From positions 1 to 7,630 of the forward strand of contig CALUDF010000146.1 of NCBI GenBank assembly GCA_943914745.1: a stretch of DNA of 7,630 nucleotides, given 5' to 3'. The notes beneath the pieces are model-generated. The model was not told where the DNA came from. It was given only the letters and a program-made list of their open reading frames with translations, and made no database searches. Shown here one piece after another: positions 1-7,441 of the stretch (positions are counted from its first letter, which is position 1; every line of letters starts with the position of its first letter). Made by a program: the position numbers and the translations under genes. This DNA is from an uncultured Bacteriovorax sp. (GTDB lineage: Bacteria > Bdellovibrionota > Bacteriovoracia > Bacteriovoracales > Bacteriovoracaceae).

Positions 1-1
1 A

Positions 2-1225
2 TACAAAAACGTAGTAGAGACGGTTAAAGACCCAATCATCGAAATCACACTTAACGAAGCAAAAAATTTGGACGGAGACGTAGAAGTTGGCGATCAGTTG
101 GGGATCAGAATCGAAAACCCTAACTTCACACGCGTTGACGTTCAGACAGCTCGTCAGATCATCTTCCAAAAAGTAAGAGATGCTGAAAGAGAAATCCTAT
201 TCTCTGACTTCAAGCACAGAGAAGGTGAGCTTGTGACAGGTATCGCAAGAAGATATGAAAGAGGAAACGTGATTGTTGACCTTGGTAAGTCTGATGCGAT
301 TTTATCAAGAAAAGAAATCATTCCTGGGGAAAACTTCAAAACTGGGGATAGAATCCAGGCTTACTTATCAGAAGTTGTCATGACTAACAGAGGGCCGGAA
401 ATCCGTCTTTCTCGCACATCTCCAATGTACTTAGTAAAACTATTTGAAGTTGAAGTTCCAGAAATTCTCGATGGAAACATCGAAATTAAGTCAGCGGCAA
501 GAGAGCCAGGTCAACGCGCGAAGATCGCCGTGTTCACAGCGGACAGAGAAATCGATCCGGTTGGAGCTTGCGTTGGTATGAAAGGCTCGCGCGTTCAAAA
601 CGTTGTCAACGAACTTCAAGGTGAAAAAATCGATATCGTTCGTTGGAACTCTGATGTTGAGACATTCGCTAGAGCAGCTCTTGCTCCTTCAGAAATCTCG
701 AACATTCAGGTTGACCACGCTAACTACTCAATGGATGTGGTTGTTGAAGAAGACCAGCTTTCACTGGCCATCGGAAGACGCGGACAAAACGTTCGTCTTG
801 CGGCGATGTTAACTGGATACAAAATCAACATCATTTCTAAGTCTAAACTTCAGGAAAAAATTAAAAAGGCAGTTGAGAGCCTTATGCAAATTGCTTCTGT
901 TTCAGATGCCCGCGCTCAAATCATGGTGCAGAATGGAATCATGTCGATTGCTGATCTTTCGGCAATGGATGCAGAGACTCTTGCTGGAATCCTAAGCGGA
1001 AACGAAGCGGATGCTAAGCAGATCTTAAAAGATACACACGATGCAATTGAGAAAGGAACCATCAGCCTTGAGGACGATGAAGAGGAGTTGGTATCAGCTT
1101 CTGCTGTTCCGGCCTATAAAGGTCTTCTGGATAAGCATAAAGAAGTCTCAGGTGACGGAAAAGACAAGTTCTCTGAAGCTGAAAGACGCTTAAGAGAAGA
1201 GCTAGCTGCTTTCAAATTGAAGTAA
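2..1225 (+). CDS. nusA: Transcription termination/antitermination factor NusA (5' end missing)
   Basis: NusA binds RNA polymerase and nascent RNA in the cytoplasm and modulates pausing, termination and antitermination. The reading frame is open from the first complete codon at base 2, and the residues before the first possible start (TTG at 68) still match the NusA N-terminal domain (VKDPIIEITLNEAKNLDGD). The true start therefore lies upstream; by comparison with E. coli NusA roughly 70 codons are missing. In order I see the end of the RNA-polymerase-binding N-terminal domain, an S1 domain (about 221-376), KH1 with its GMKG loop inside the conserved stretch VGACVGMKGSRV (about 560-598), KH2 with GRRG in AIGRRGQNVRLA (about 767-802), one helix-hairpin-helix-like C-terminal segment (about 880-1050) and an acidic then charged tail. 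Only one C-terminal acidic-repeat-like unit is evident, whereas E. coli has two. infB starts 26 nt after the TAA stop, as in the usual nusA-infB operon. Confidence 0.97.
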   Translation, partial: YKNVVETVKDPIIEITLNEAKNLDGDVEVGDQLGIRIENPNFTRVDVQTARQIIFQKVRDAEREILFSDFKHREGELVTGIARRYERGNVIVDLGKSDAILSRKEIIPGENFKTGDRIQAYLSEVVMTNRGPEIRLSRTSPMYLVKLFEVEVPEILDGNIEIKSAAREPGQRAKIAVFTADREIDPVGACVGMKGSRVQNVVNELQGEKIDIVRWNSDVETFARAALAPSEISNIQVDHANYSMDVVVEEDQLSLAIGRRGQNVRLAAMLTGYKINIISKSKLQEKIKKAVESLMQIASVSDARAQIMVQNGIMSIADLSAMDAETLAGILSGNEADAKQILKDTHDAIEKGTISLEDDEEELVSASAVPAYKGLLDKHKEVSGDGKDKFSEAERRLREELAAFKLK

Positions 1226-1251
1226 GTTAAGAAATGTAAACGGAGTTAATA

Positions 1252-4149
1252 ATGCCTAGAAAAGTTTTTGAACTGGCAAAAGAATTAGATATGGCGCCAC
1301 TCGACTTAGTTGAGGCGCTCAAGGCAAAAGGATTTACAGTCAGAAATCACATGACTGAACTCACTGATGCTGAAGTCGAAGGCTATCTTGCAGCCGTTAA
1401 AAAGGAAGAGGAAGTCAAAGAAGATACGACTGTTAAGAAAAAAGTCGTTCGAAAAAAGGCCCCTACTGCAGTAGTCGCAAAAACGGCCGAAAAGAAAACC
1501 GTCGCACGAACAGTGGCAGAGCCTTCAGAAAGTGAAGATGCTGAAAAGAAGACGACGAAAAAAGCCTCGACTGTAAAAAAGAAAGCAACGGTCATTCGAC
1601 GCAAATCTGACGAGAATGAGACTGAAGACTCGGAAAATCTACAGTTGGATGCGCACGAGGAAGAGGAAAACGCGAGAGAGACTTTTGACCAGGACTCTTC
1701 TACTGAGACTGAAAACGTAGAGACAGAAGTTGAAACTCAGGAGCTCTCAACTGAAGAGACAACTGAGCAAAATTCAGGTGGCGGTCTGCGTGTTGTTTCA
1801 AAGCCAGTGAAGAAAGATACGCCAAATGAATCAGGTGTTATCACGAGAAAAGCGGCAGACAGAGAAGCTCACAAAGAGGCCCAAAGAGAAGAAAAGAAAG
1901 CTCAGTCAACTTCTAGCATTGACCGCCCACACAGGTTTACTCCTGTCTATACTCCTTCTAAAGATCCTAACTTCAAAGAAAAGCAGGAAAAAGAAGAAGC
2001 GGCGAGAATTGCAGCTGCAAAGGCCCAGGCCCAAGCTCAGGCTCAGAAGTTTACGAGTGCCAATTCAGGCGCAGACCTAGATGATGACGACCTGAAAAAA
2101 GATGATGAGAACAAAAAGCGCATGGGTGGCCTTGCTTCAATGATGAGTGGGAAGAAATCCATCGCTAGTAAGGCTCAGACATTAACTATGTCTAGAGCGG
2201 AAGAAGAACTTAAATCATACACAGCTTTAAGTGGAACCGGTCGCCCGATTTACACTCAAATTTTGAGAAAGAGGGATTACGTGGGGCCAACTCAGCAGAC
2301 AGAAATTACAGAAGTTAAAGATTCTAAGCGCGTTGTCCAGATTCACAAAGGCGTTGTCCTTGCTGATCTTGCACACAAGTTGAGCGTTAAGTTTAAAGAC
2401 CTTCTTGATGAGTGTTTAAAGCTTAACCTTCTTGTCAAAGAAACAGACTATGTAGGTCCAAAGCTGGCTGCAGAAATCGCAGCACTTTATAGCTACAGAG
2501 TTGAAGATAAGGCCTTCAATGAAGAAAAAATCATTGGGAAATCGGCCATCTCTGATGATCAAAAAAGTAAGTTCCCAATTCGCCCACCAGTTGTTGCGAT
2601 CATGGGACACGTCGACCACGGGAAGACGACACTTCTTGATACAATCAGAAAAGACAAAGTGGCAGCAGGTGAAGCGGGTGGGATCACTCAGCACATTGGA
2701 GCTTACACGGTAAAAGTTGACGGTGGAAAAACGGTCACTTTCCTGGATACTCCAGGTCACGCGGCTTTCGGGGCCATGAGACAGCGTGGGGCCAATGCCA
2801 CGGACATCGTTGTCCTGGTTGTTGCGGCCGACGATGGGGTTATGCCTCAAACGAAAGAATCAATTAAGTTCTGTGAGAATGCCGGAGTTCCGATCATCAT
2901 CGCAGTCAACAAGATGGATAAGCCGGGTGTCAATCCGGATAGAATTAAGCAAGAGCTGACAGAGTTCAACCTTCTTCCAGAAGACTGGGGGGGGACAACT
3001 CAATACGTTCACGTATCAGCACTAAAATCTCAAGGGATCGATGATCTTCTTGAGGCCATCCTTCTTCAAGCGGAGATCTTAGATCTTCGTGCAGATCCTA
3101 AAGGAGCTGTTGAAGGTGTGGTTATCGAGTCGAAGATTGAGCAAGGAAGAGGGCCGATGGCCACACTTCTGGTTCAAACAGGAACTCTCAATAAAGGTGA
3201 CTACATTGTTGTTGGTGAAACTTATGGACGTGCGAGATCACTCAATGATCACGCCGGCACTCAGCTTCAATCAGCAGGACCTTCGACTCCGGTTCAGGTT
3301 CTGGGGCTTGAAGAAGCACCAGCTCCAGGAGATCGCCTGAACATCGTTAAAAACGAAAGAGAAGCCAAGAAGATTGCTGAAAACCGCGTAAGTGAAAGAA
3401 AGCTTCTTCAGGCCACTCCGGAAAAGAAGAAAGTGTCTCTGGAAGATTTCTTCTCGAGTGCATCTAAAGAAGGTGAAGAACAAAAAGTTCTTAACCTTAT
3501 TATCCGCTCTGACGTTCAGGGTTCATACGAGGCCATTAAGTCTGCTGTTGAGTCTCTTGGAAACGCAGAAGTTGCTGTTAAGGTTATTGCTGGAGGTGTT
3601 GGGCCGATTACGGACTCAGATGTCCAGATGGCAAGCACAGCAAATGGGTTCTTGATTGGATTTAACATGAGACCGGTGACTTCGGCCCGTAAGATGGCAG
3701 AAGACAAAGGTGTCGACATTAAGAATTACTCGATCATTTATGAGCTCATCAATGACGTGAAGCTTGCTCTTGAAGGTCTTCTTGACCCTGAGTTCGTCGA
3801 AGAGTTCATTGGGCGCGCAGAAGTTCGCGAAGTCTTCAACATTCCAAAAGCTGGTGTTATTGCCGGGTCTTACGTCATCGACGGAAAGATTGCTCAAGGG
3901 TGTGGGATTCGTCTACTTCGTAACGGCAAGATCATGCATGACGGGAAGCTTTCTTCACTTAAGCGCTTCAAAGACGATGTTAAGGAAGTTAAGAATGGTT
4001 ACGAGTGTGGTATCTCGCTTGAAGGATACGCTGACATTAAGGCCAATGATATTTTCGAGGCCTATATGATGGTGCAGAAGAAGAGAACACTTGAAGACAG
4101 TGCTGGAATGTCAAACTCTGGCTCTAAGTCGACTCAACCTGTACTGTAA
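1252..4149 (+). CDS. infB: Translation initiation factor IF2
   Basis: IF2 is the GTPase that places initiator fMet-tRNA on the 30S subunit and promotes 50S joining. The ATG start has GGAG at 1242-1245, 6 nt upstream. The 965-residue product begins with an IF2N domain (residues 1-50). A long Lys/Glu/Thr/Ala-rich low-complexity linker follows (about 51-330), including an Ala-Gln repeat at 258-265. A second IF2N-like domain lies at about 359-420. The G domain carries G1 GHVDHGKT (452-459), a G2 region with GGITQHIGAY, G3 DTPGH (499-503), G4 NKMD (553-556) and G5 SAL (589-591). The beta-barrel domain II, domain III and the fMet-tRNA-binding C2 domain (GCGIRLLRNGK, GYECGISLEGYADIK) follow. All GTPase motifs are intact. 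It is longer than E. coli IF2 (890 residues), mainly through the linker and a non-conserved Ser-rich tail of about 20 residues. rbfA follows after 5 nt. Confidence 0.98.
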   Translation: MPRKVFELAKELDMAPLDLVEALKAKGFTVRNHMTELTDAEVEGYLAAVKKEEEVKEDTTVKKKVVRKKAPTAVVAKTAEKKTVARTVAEPSESEDAEKKTTKKASTVKKKATVIRRKSDENETEDSENLQLDAHEEEENARETFDQDSSTETENVETEVETQELSTEETTEQNSGGGLRVVSKPVKKDTPNESGVITRKAADREAHKEAQREEKKAQSTSSIDRPHRFTPVYTPSKDPNFKEKQEKEEAARIAAAKAQAQAQAQKFTSANSGADLDDDDLKKDDENKKRMGGLASMMSGKKSIASKAQTLTMSRAEEELKSYTALSGTGRPIYTQILRKRDYVGPTQQTEITEVKDSKRVVQIHKGVVLADLAHKLSVKFKDLLDECLKLNLLVKETDYVGPKLAAEIAALYSYRVEDKAFNEEKIIGKSAISDDQKSKFPIRPPVVAIMGHVDHGKTTLLDTIRKDKVAAGEAGGITQHIGAYTVKVDGGKTVTFLDTPGHAAFGAMRQRGANATDIVVLVVAADDGVMPQTKESIKFCENAGVPIIIAVNKMDKPGVNPDRIKQELTEFNLLPEDWGGTTQYVHVSALKSQGIDDLLEAILLQAEILDLRADPKGAVEGVVIESKIEQGRGPMATLLVQTGTLNKGDYIVVGETYGRARSLNDHAGTQLQSAGPSTPVQVLGLEEAPAPGDRLNIVKNEREAKKIAENRVSERKLLQATPEKKKVSLEDFFSSASKEGEEQKVLNLIIRSDVQGSYEAIKSAVESLGNAEVAVKVIAGGVGPITDSDVQMASTANGFLIGFNMRPVTSARKMAEDKGVDIKNYSIIYELINDVKLALEGLLDPEFVEEFIGRAEVREVFNIPKAGVIAGSYVIDGKIAQGCGIRLLRNGKIMHDGKLSSLKRFKDDVKEVKNGYECGISLEGYADIKANDIFEAYMMVQKKRTLEDSAGMSNSGSKSTQPVL

Positions 4150-4154
4150 TTTTT

Positions 4155-4517
4155 ATGGCAAAGAAAACGAACAATTTTAAGAAAGAAAAATACGAAGAAA
4201 GGCTGTTGAATGAAATCAACGGCCTTTTACGTAGTGGAACAAACGATGCTCGTCTGCAAAGAGTGTCGATCACCAAAGTGGAGCTCTCGCCTGATTACGG
4301 TTATGCGACCGTTTCATGGGACACTTATGATTCTGGAACGCGTGGAGACGCTAAAAAAGCGCTTGAAGCGGCGACGGGAAGAATCAGAAGTGAGCTTGCA
4401 AAGGTTCTAGAAGTCAGACACGTTCCGAGTCTCTCTTTTATCTATGACAATCAGTTTGAAGAAGAAAAGAAGATCATGGATCTTCTAAAGAAAGAACAAG
4501 ACGACTCAGACGAATAA
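4155..4517 (+). CDS. rbfA: 30S ribosome-binding factor RbfA
   Basis: RbfA is a small KH-fold protein that binds the immature 30S subunit and assists 16S rRNA 5'-end maturation and cold adaptation. The 120-residue product has the family length and the conserved landmarks: an N-terminal helix ending in INGLLRSG, the strand pair VSITKVELSPDYGYATVSWD (residues 37-56), the helix LEAATGRIRSELAKVLEVRHVP (70-91, containing the family's G-x-IRSELAK pattern), and the terminal strand PSLSFIYDNQFEEEKKI (91-107), followed by an acidic tail. The ATG lies 5 nt after the infB stop and has no Shine-Dalgarno, only a T-run. Translation therefore probably depends on ribosomes finishing infB. truB follows after 6 nt, the usual order. 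Confidence 0.95.
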   Translation: MAKKTNNFKKEKYEERLLNEINGLLRSGTNDARLQRVSITKVELSPDYGYATVSWDTYDSGTRGDAKKALEAATGRIRSELAKVLEVRHVPSLSFIYDNQFEEEKKIMDLLKKEQDDSDE

Positions 4518-4523
4518 ATCATC

Positions 4524-5492
4524 GTGAAAGTAGATTACCAGAAGATCCCACTTGTTTTTAATGTCTACAAGCCGGTGGGGCCATCCTCATTTTCCATCGT
4601 TCATCATTTTAAAAAGAATTTAAGCTACGACTTCGGAAAGATCGGACATTTTGGAACCCTTGATCCCTTTGCTGAGGGGGTCCTTTTAATTGGCGTTCAA
4701 GGTGCTCAGCGACTCAATGATTACATTCATGAACTTCTCCCTAAGACGTACAGAGCGGTGGGGATTTTCGGAGGAAAGACCGATACGGGGGATCTCACGT
4801 CGGCCGTCACTGTTTTGTTGGACATTCATGAAGAATTTCAAAAAATGGACCAAGAGACTCTGGAAAAAAAGCTGGCCCTTCATTTTTTAGGTGAGTATTG
4901 GCAAGCTCCTCATAGCGTTTCAGCGACTAAGTTTGAAGGCAAAAGGCTCTATGAGCATGCGCTGGCCGGACGGATGATTCAAAAAGAAAAAGTGAAGCGT
5001 GAGATTTTGGATTTTAAGATTTTAAGATACAGCTATCCTGAAATGGAATTTGAAATAAAGGTGAGTTCTGGAACATATGTCAGAAGTTTTTTTGAAGAGG
5101 TCGCAGTTCTTTTAGGAGGGCATGGTGCGCTTAGAGTTCTTGAGCGAATTGCTATTGGCGAAAACGTTTCTGCCAATGGAATAAGTCAAAAAGACTGGCC
5201 AACAAAAGGAGAAATGTTTGATCTGGAAAAATGGGGAAAACCACTGGATCAAGTGCTTTGTCTTAACAAAGTTCGTTTAACCAAAGAGCAAACCTCTAAA
5301 TATCTTCAGGGGCAAAGATTAAAATTAGAGTCCATTGAAATAGTTTATGATTTAGAGCAGGATTTTATTTCGTCACAAAACATCCTCTGGGTGTATAATC
5401 AAGACTCTCATCTCCTAGGGCTTGCGCGCCCAATAGAAACTGAGCTTGCTGCTGTTTTTAACCTGCAGTTGGCCATTTCACTTTTCTTGTAA
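4524..5492 (+). CDS. truB: tRNA pseudouridine(55) synthase TruB
   Basis: TruB isomerises U55 in the T-loop of tRNAs to pseudouridine and also acts as a tRNA chaperone. The 322-residue product starts with VFNVYKPVGPSSFSIV (residues 11-26), the family's KPxGxTS-type entry motif with Ser in place of Thr. The catalytic aspartate is D47 in GHFGTLDPFAEGVL (41-54). The active-site tyrosine is Y76 in KTYRAVGIFGGKTDTGD (74-90), and the conserved Arg is R187 in SSGTYVR (181-187). ALKYQGKKLYE-like sequence appears as SATKFEGKRLYE (133-144). The C-terminal ~80 residues are divergent and fit a weak PUA/TruB-C-type RNA-binding domain. The GTG start is 6 nt after the rbfA stop with no clear Shine-Dalgarno. 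It is the only start that keeps the conserved N-terminus at family length, so coupling to rbfA is inferred. No terminator is visible after the stop. Confidence 0.96.
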   Translation: MKVDYQKIPLVFNVYKPVGPSSFSIVHHFKKNLSYDFGKIGHFGTLDPFAEGVLLIGVQGAQRLNDYIHELLPKTYRAVGIFGGKTDTGDLTSAVTVLLDIHEEFQKMDQETLEKKLALHFLGEYWQAPHSVSATKFEGKRLYEHALAGRMIQKEKVKREILDFKILRYSYPEMEFEIKVSSGTYVRSFFEEVAVLLGGHGALRVLERIAIGENVSANGISQKDWPTKGEMFDLEKWGKPLDQVLCLNKVRLTKEQTSKYLQGQRLKLESIEIVYDLEQDFISSQNILWVYNQDSHLLGLARPIETELAAVFNLQLAISLFL

Positions 5493-5514
5493 TGTATGAG
5501 ACCATGAAAGGACC

Positions 5515-5520
5515 AGAGGG
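5515..5520 (+). promoter_or_regulatory. Shine-Dalgarno that fixes a TTG start
   Basis: AGAGGG lies 8 nt before the TTG at 5529. The frame is closed by a TGA at 5505, and the next in-frame ATGs (5559, 5562) would cut the signal peptide in half. This site therefore supports TTG as the initiator. It is not a perfect consensus match. Confidence 0.6.
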
Positions 5521-5528
5521 CACTAAAC

Positions 5529-6410
5529 TTGAGAGTTCTTACCCTGCTTTCTTTTTTTATGATGTCATTTTTTTGCGGAAGAATTTTTTCTGCAGAGATG
5601 ATTTATTACCACCACCCACCAGAATCACCTCTTGATGCCCGCTATGATTATCATTGGGGTGTTTTAAAAGCAGCACTTGAAGCGACAACAAAAAAATATG
5701 GGGCCTATGCACTAAGGCCTAGCATTTTTATGACCGAAGAAAGGCAGCTGCGCGAATTAGGCAAAGAAGGCAACAGGATCAACATCATGATTCGCGAAAC
5801 AAACCGCGAATTTGAACAGAAGTATCTTCCTATCAGGATTCCCATTGATCGCAATTTAATCGGGTACCGCGTGCTTTTAATCAATAAAAAGGACCGCGAT
5901 CTTTTTAAAAATGTTCATTCACTCGATGAATTAAAAAAAATCACTTTTGGCCAAGGTGCAGGTTGGGGCGATGTGGATATTTTGAAGCTCGCTGGCTTTA
6001 ACGTGAAGACAGAAGTTTATTACGAGAAAATTTTTGAAGGGCTCATGAAAGGTGATTTTATGGCCTTTCCTCGCTCGGCCACAGAAATCGCTGATGAATA
6101 TGAAAAGCGCAAAGAGAAAATGCCGGAGCTCATGATTGAAGAGAGCATTCTGCTTTATTATCCGCTTCCGACGTATTTTTGGTTTGCCAATAATGAACAA
6201 GGGAGAAAACTCTATCAAAGGGCCAAGGAGGGGATTGAAATAATCCAGCGCAATGGGGCCTTTGACCGCCTATTTGATGAGTACTATGCTGAAAAGGTTG
6301 CTGCTCTTAAGCTTAAAAAAAGGAAGCTCTTTAAAATAGGGAATCCACTTTTACCGGAGTCGACACCGTTAAATAATAAAAAGCTCTGGGTTGACCTGGA
6401 GAGTTTATAG
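5529..6410 (+). CDS. Secreted solute-binding-protein-like protein (type 2 periplasmic-binding fold), ligand unknown
   Basis: The 293-residue product has a signal peptide of about 22 residues (MRVLTLLSFFMMSFF..., probable signal peptidase I cleavage after FSA). The cysteine at residue 16 is not in a lipobox, so a soluble periplasmic protein is more likely than a lipoprotein. The mature part resembles orphan members of the SBP_bac_3-like superfamily: a first-lobe strand MIYYHHPPES (24-33), the crossover IPIDRNLIGYRVLLINK (104-120), the SLDELKKITFGQGAGWGDVD segment followed by ILKLAGFNV (131-159), and GDFMAFPRSATEI (175-187). The segment SLDELKK...G..WGD..IL..AGF and the 'FPR...E' motif are, as I recall, typical of uncharacterised proteobacterial transporter-substrate-binding-domain proteins. 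No permease or ATPase lies nearby, so it may serve sensing or an unlinked transporter. The start is TTG, 36 nt after truB with no terminator between, so read-through from the operon is possible. Fold call is fairly secure; function is not. Confidence 0.8.
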   Translation: MRVLTLLSFFMMSFFCGRIFSAEMIYYHHPPESPLDARYDYHWGVLKAALEATTKKYGAYALRPSIFMTEERQLRELGKEGNRINIMIRETNREFEQKYLPIRIPIDRNLIGYRVLLINKKDRDLFKNVHSLDELKKITFGQGAGWGDVDILKLAGFNVKTEVYYEKIFEGLMKGDFMAFPRSATEIADEYEKRKEKMPELMIEESILLYYPLPTYFWFANNEQGRKLYQRAKEGIEIIQRNGAFDRLFDEYYAEKVAALKLKKRKLFKIGNPLLPESTPLNNKKLWVDLESL

Positions 6411-6438
6411 TTTTTCCTTGCGGTGGGTCGTTAAAAGA

Positions 6439-6460
6439 GCATGTGAAATCACTCACATTT
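6439..6460. promoter_or_regulatory. CRP/FNR-family operator (perfect TGTGA-N6-TCACA palindrome)
   Basis: The sequence ATGTGA-aatcac-TCACAT at 6441-6458 is a perfect 6+6 palindrome. It equals both half-sites of the E. coli CRP consensus with the correct 6-nt spacer. It sits in the 118-bp gap before the membrane ferredoxin gene. Its centre (6449.5) is about 42-49 nt upstream of the plausible transcription starts, close to the class II activator position. CRP-like half-sites are recognised by several CRP/FNR-superfamily members, so which regulator binds here is unknown. Repression cannot be excluded. Confidence 0.65.
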
Positions 6461-6482
6461 TGCTAAACATCTCGCAATCTTA

Positions 6483-6491
6483 TGTTAAAAT
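6483..6491 (+). promoter_or_regulatory. Putative extended -10 promoter of the membrane ferredoxin gene
   Basis: TGTTAAAAT matches the extended -10 form TGnTATAAT at all but one base of the hexamer. A TTGCTA at 6460-6465 would be a -35 with a spacer of 20 nt, too long to trust. An alternative -10, TATGTT (6481-6486), would have a 15-nt spacer. The expected transcript start is about 6493-6498, giving a 5' leader of about 30 nt. The adjacent CRP-like site could compensate for a poor -35. Confidence 0.4.
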
Positions 6492-6528
6492 GAACCATAC
6501 AATAACTGATTATTTGACTGGAGTTTAA

Positions 6529-7380
6529 GTGAGCACAACATACATTGCCATGATTGTAGCGATTTTAATGGGAATCGGACTATTAGTAGCAATCGGAGCA
6601 CTAAGTTTACTATCAGGGGCCCTGAATTTCCTTTTTGTAAGGCCTAAGATTGAAATTTTAAAAACAACTTTAGGAGACAATGGTTTTGCTTTCACTTTCA
6701 AGTGGGATCAAGATGCAGAGCCAGTAAAATTCGACCGCGTTCGCCTTCACCTTTTTAATCCATTCGGATCTCCAACCGAAATCGATATCACTCGCGACTT
6801 TGATGGATCTGACTTTGATTTTGCCCGCGATGTGGACATGGGTGAGAACCTTAAAAAAATTCTTTTGGCAACTCCGCTTGATAAAGCGATCGTTGAAGTG
6901 GAAGTGACATCGACAAAAGACAGTGTCACTCATAAGCAAACTTTTAAAGGGGTGGACTTCGTCGCAAAAAGAAGTGAAGCAACTCAGACTGTTGAAGATG
7001 TTGCCAGCAAGTTTGTCGTCGTTAAAGAAAAACCAAAATTCGAAATCCCAGAGAGAACTTTCATCTCTCCTCCGCTTCCAAAAACAGCTAAGCAATTAAA
7101 GATGGCCACAAACCCGATGTTTGCTGGTGACTTTGCTGGTGTTGCGGCAGGTGGTGGGGCAGCTGCTCCTGCGGTTGAGAATTTCTCTGTTTCAAAAGTT
7201 TGGATCGAGCCAGGGTGTATCGTTTGTGACGCTTGTGAGGCGATCTTTCCAGAGGTCTTTGAGGTGACGGATTCAACTTGTATCATCCGTCCAGGGGCAC
7301 CTTTGAATGATGGATTAAGGATTCAGGAATCTGCTGAAGCTTGTCCGGTTGAGGTTATTAAGTTTACGAAAGCTGGTTAG
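6529..7380 (+). CDS. Membrane-anchored protein with C-terminal [4Fe-4S] ferredoxin domain
   Basis: The 283-residue product starts at GTG with GGAG (6520-6523) 5 nt upstream. Residues 4-37 form a long uncharged hydrophobic segment, followed directly by R38 and K40. By the positive-inside rule the rest should be cytoplasmic. Residues about 41-148 are rich in alternating hydrophobic strands (GFAFTFKWD, VRLHLFNPFGSPTEIDIT, AIVEVEVTS) and look like a beta-sandwich that I do not recognise. A Pro/Lys-rich stretch (165-190) and an Ala/Gly linker (203-216) follow. The final ~60 residues are a monocluster ferredoxin: C230, C233 and C236 in CxxCxxC, the conserved FPEVFEV after it, and C272 in ACP, 36 residues after C236. 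This gives four ligands for one [4Fe-4S] cluster. A fifth cysteine, C251, is extra. It is probably an electron carrier tethered to the inner membrane; the redox partner is unknown. The gene is bounded by its own promoter region and terminator, so it is likely monocistronic. Confidence 0.85.
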   Translation: MSTTYIAMIVAILMGIGLLVAIGALSLLSGALNFLFVRPKIEILKTTLGDNGFAFTFKWDQDAEPVKFDRVRLHLFNPFGSPTEIDITRDFDGSDFDFARDVDMGENLKKILLATPLDKAIVEVEVTSTKDSVTHKQTFKGVDFVAKRSEATQTVEDVASKFVVVKEKPKFEIPERTFISPPLPKTAKQLKMATNPMFAGDFAGVAAGGGAAAPAVENFSVSKVWIEPGCIVCDACEAIFPEVFEVTDSTCIIRPGAPLNDGLRIQESAEACPVEVIKFTKAG

Positions 7381-7409
7381 TTTTTTAATTATTATAGAGA
7401 TTATTTTTT

Positions 7410-7441
7410 AAGGCCCTCTTTCATGAGGGCCTTTTAATTTT
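7410..7441 (+). terminator. Rho-independent terminator
   Basis: A 9-bp perfect stem AAGGCCCTC (7410-7418) / GAGGGCCTT (7425-7433) with a 6-nt TTTCAT loop is followed by a T-rich tail (TTTTAATTTT). It lies 29 nt after the stop of the ferredoxin gene and ends that transcript. The left flank is T-rich rather than A-rich, so it is not a good terminator on the other strand. Confidence 0.92.

Noticed and set aside
2122..2127. Internal ATG codons in infB as starts of a shorter IF2 isoform, as known in E. coli.
   Set aside because: No convincing Shine-Dalgarno precedes these ATGs, so an isoform cannot be supported from sequence.
2416..2850. Long minus-strand ORFs inside infB, and similar ones within the ferredoxin gene (6670-7095).
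   Set aside because: They lie antisense to strongly conserved coding regions, have no ribosome-binding site or recognisable protein features, and are mirror effects of codon usage.
2987..2994. A run of eight G in infB that could suggest a frameshift or slippage site.
   Set aside because: The frame continues intact on both sides and the encoded DWGGT segment is conserved in IF2. It is at most a sequencing-error risk.
5492..5629. A 45-codon ATG ORF overlapping the truB stop and running into the signal-peptide region of the next gene.
   Set aside because: It overlaps the supported TTG gene in another frame, has no Shine-Dalgarno, and its residues look like a shifted reading of a signal-peptide-coding region.
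6381..6415. Possible weak terminator at the end of the solute-binding-like gene: AAGCTCT (6381-6387) / AGAGTTT (6400-6406), then TTTTT at 6411-6415.
   Set aside because: The stem is short, contains a G-U pair, has a 12-nt loop, overlaps coding sequence, and the T-run begins 4 nt after the stem. It is too weak to call without transcript data.
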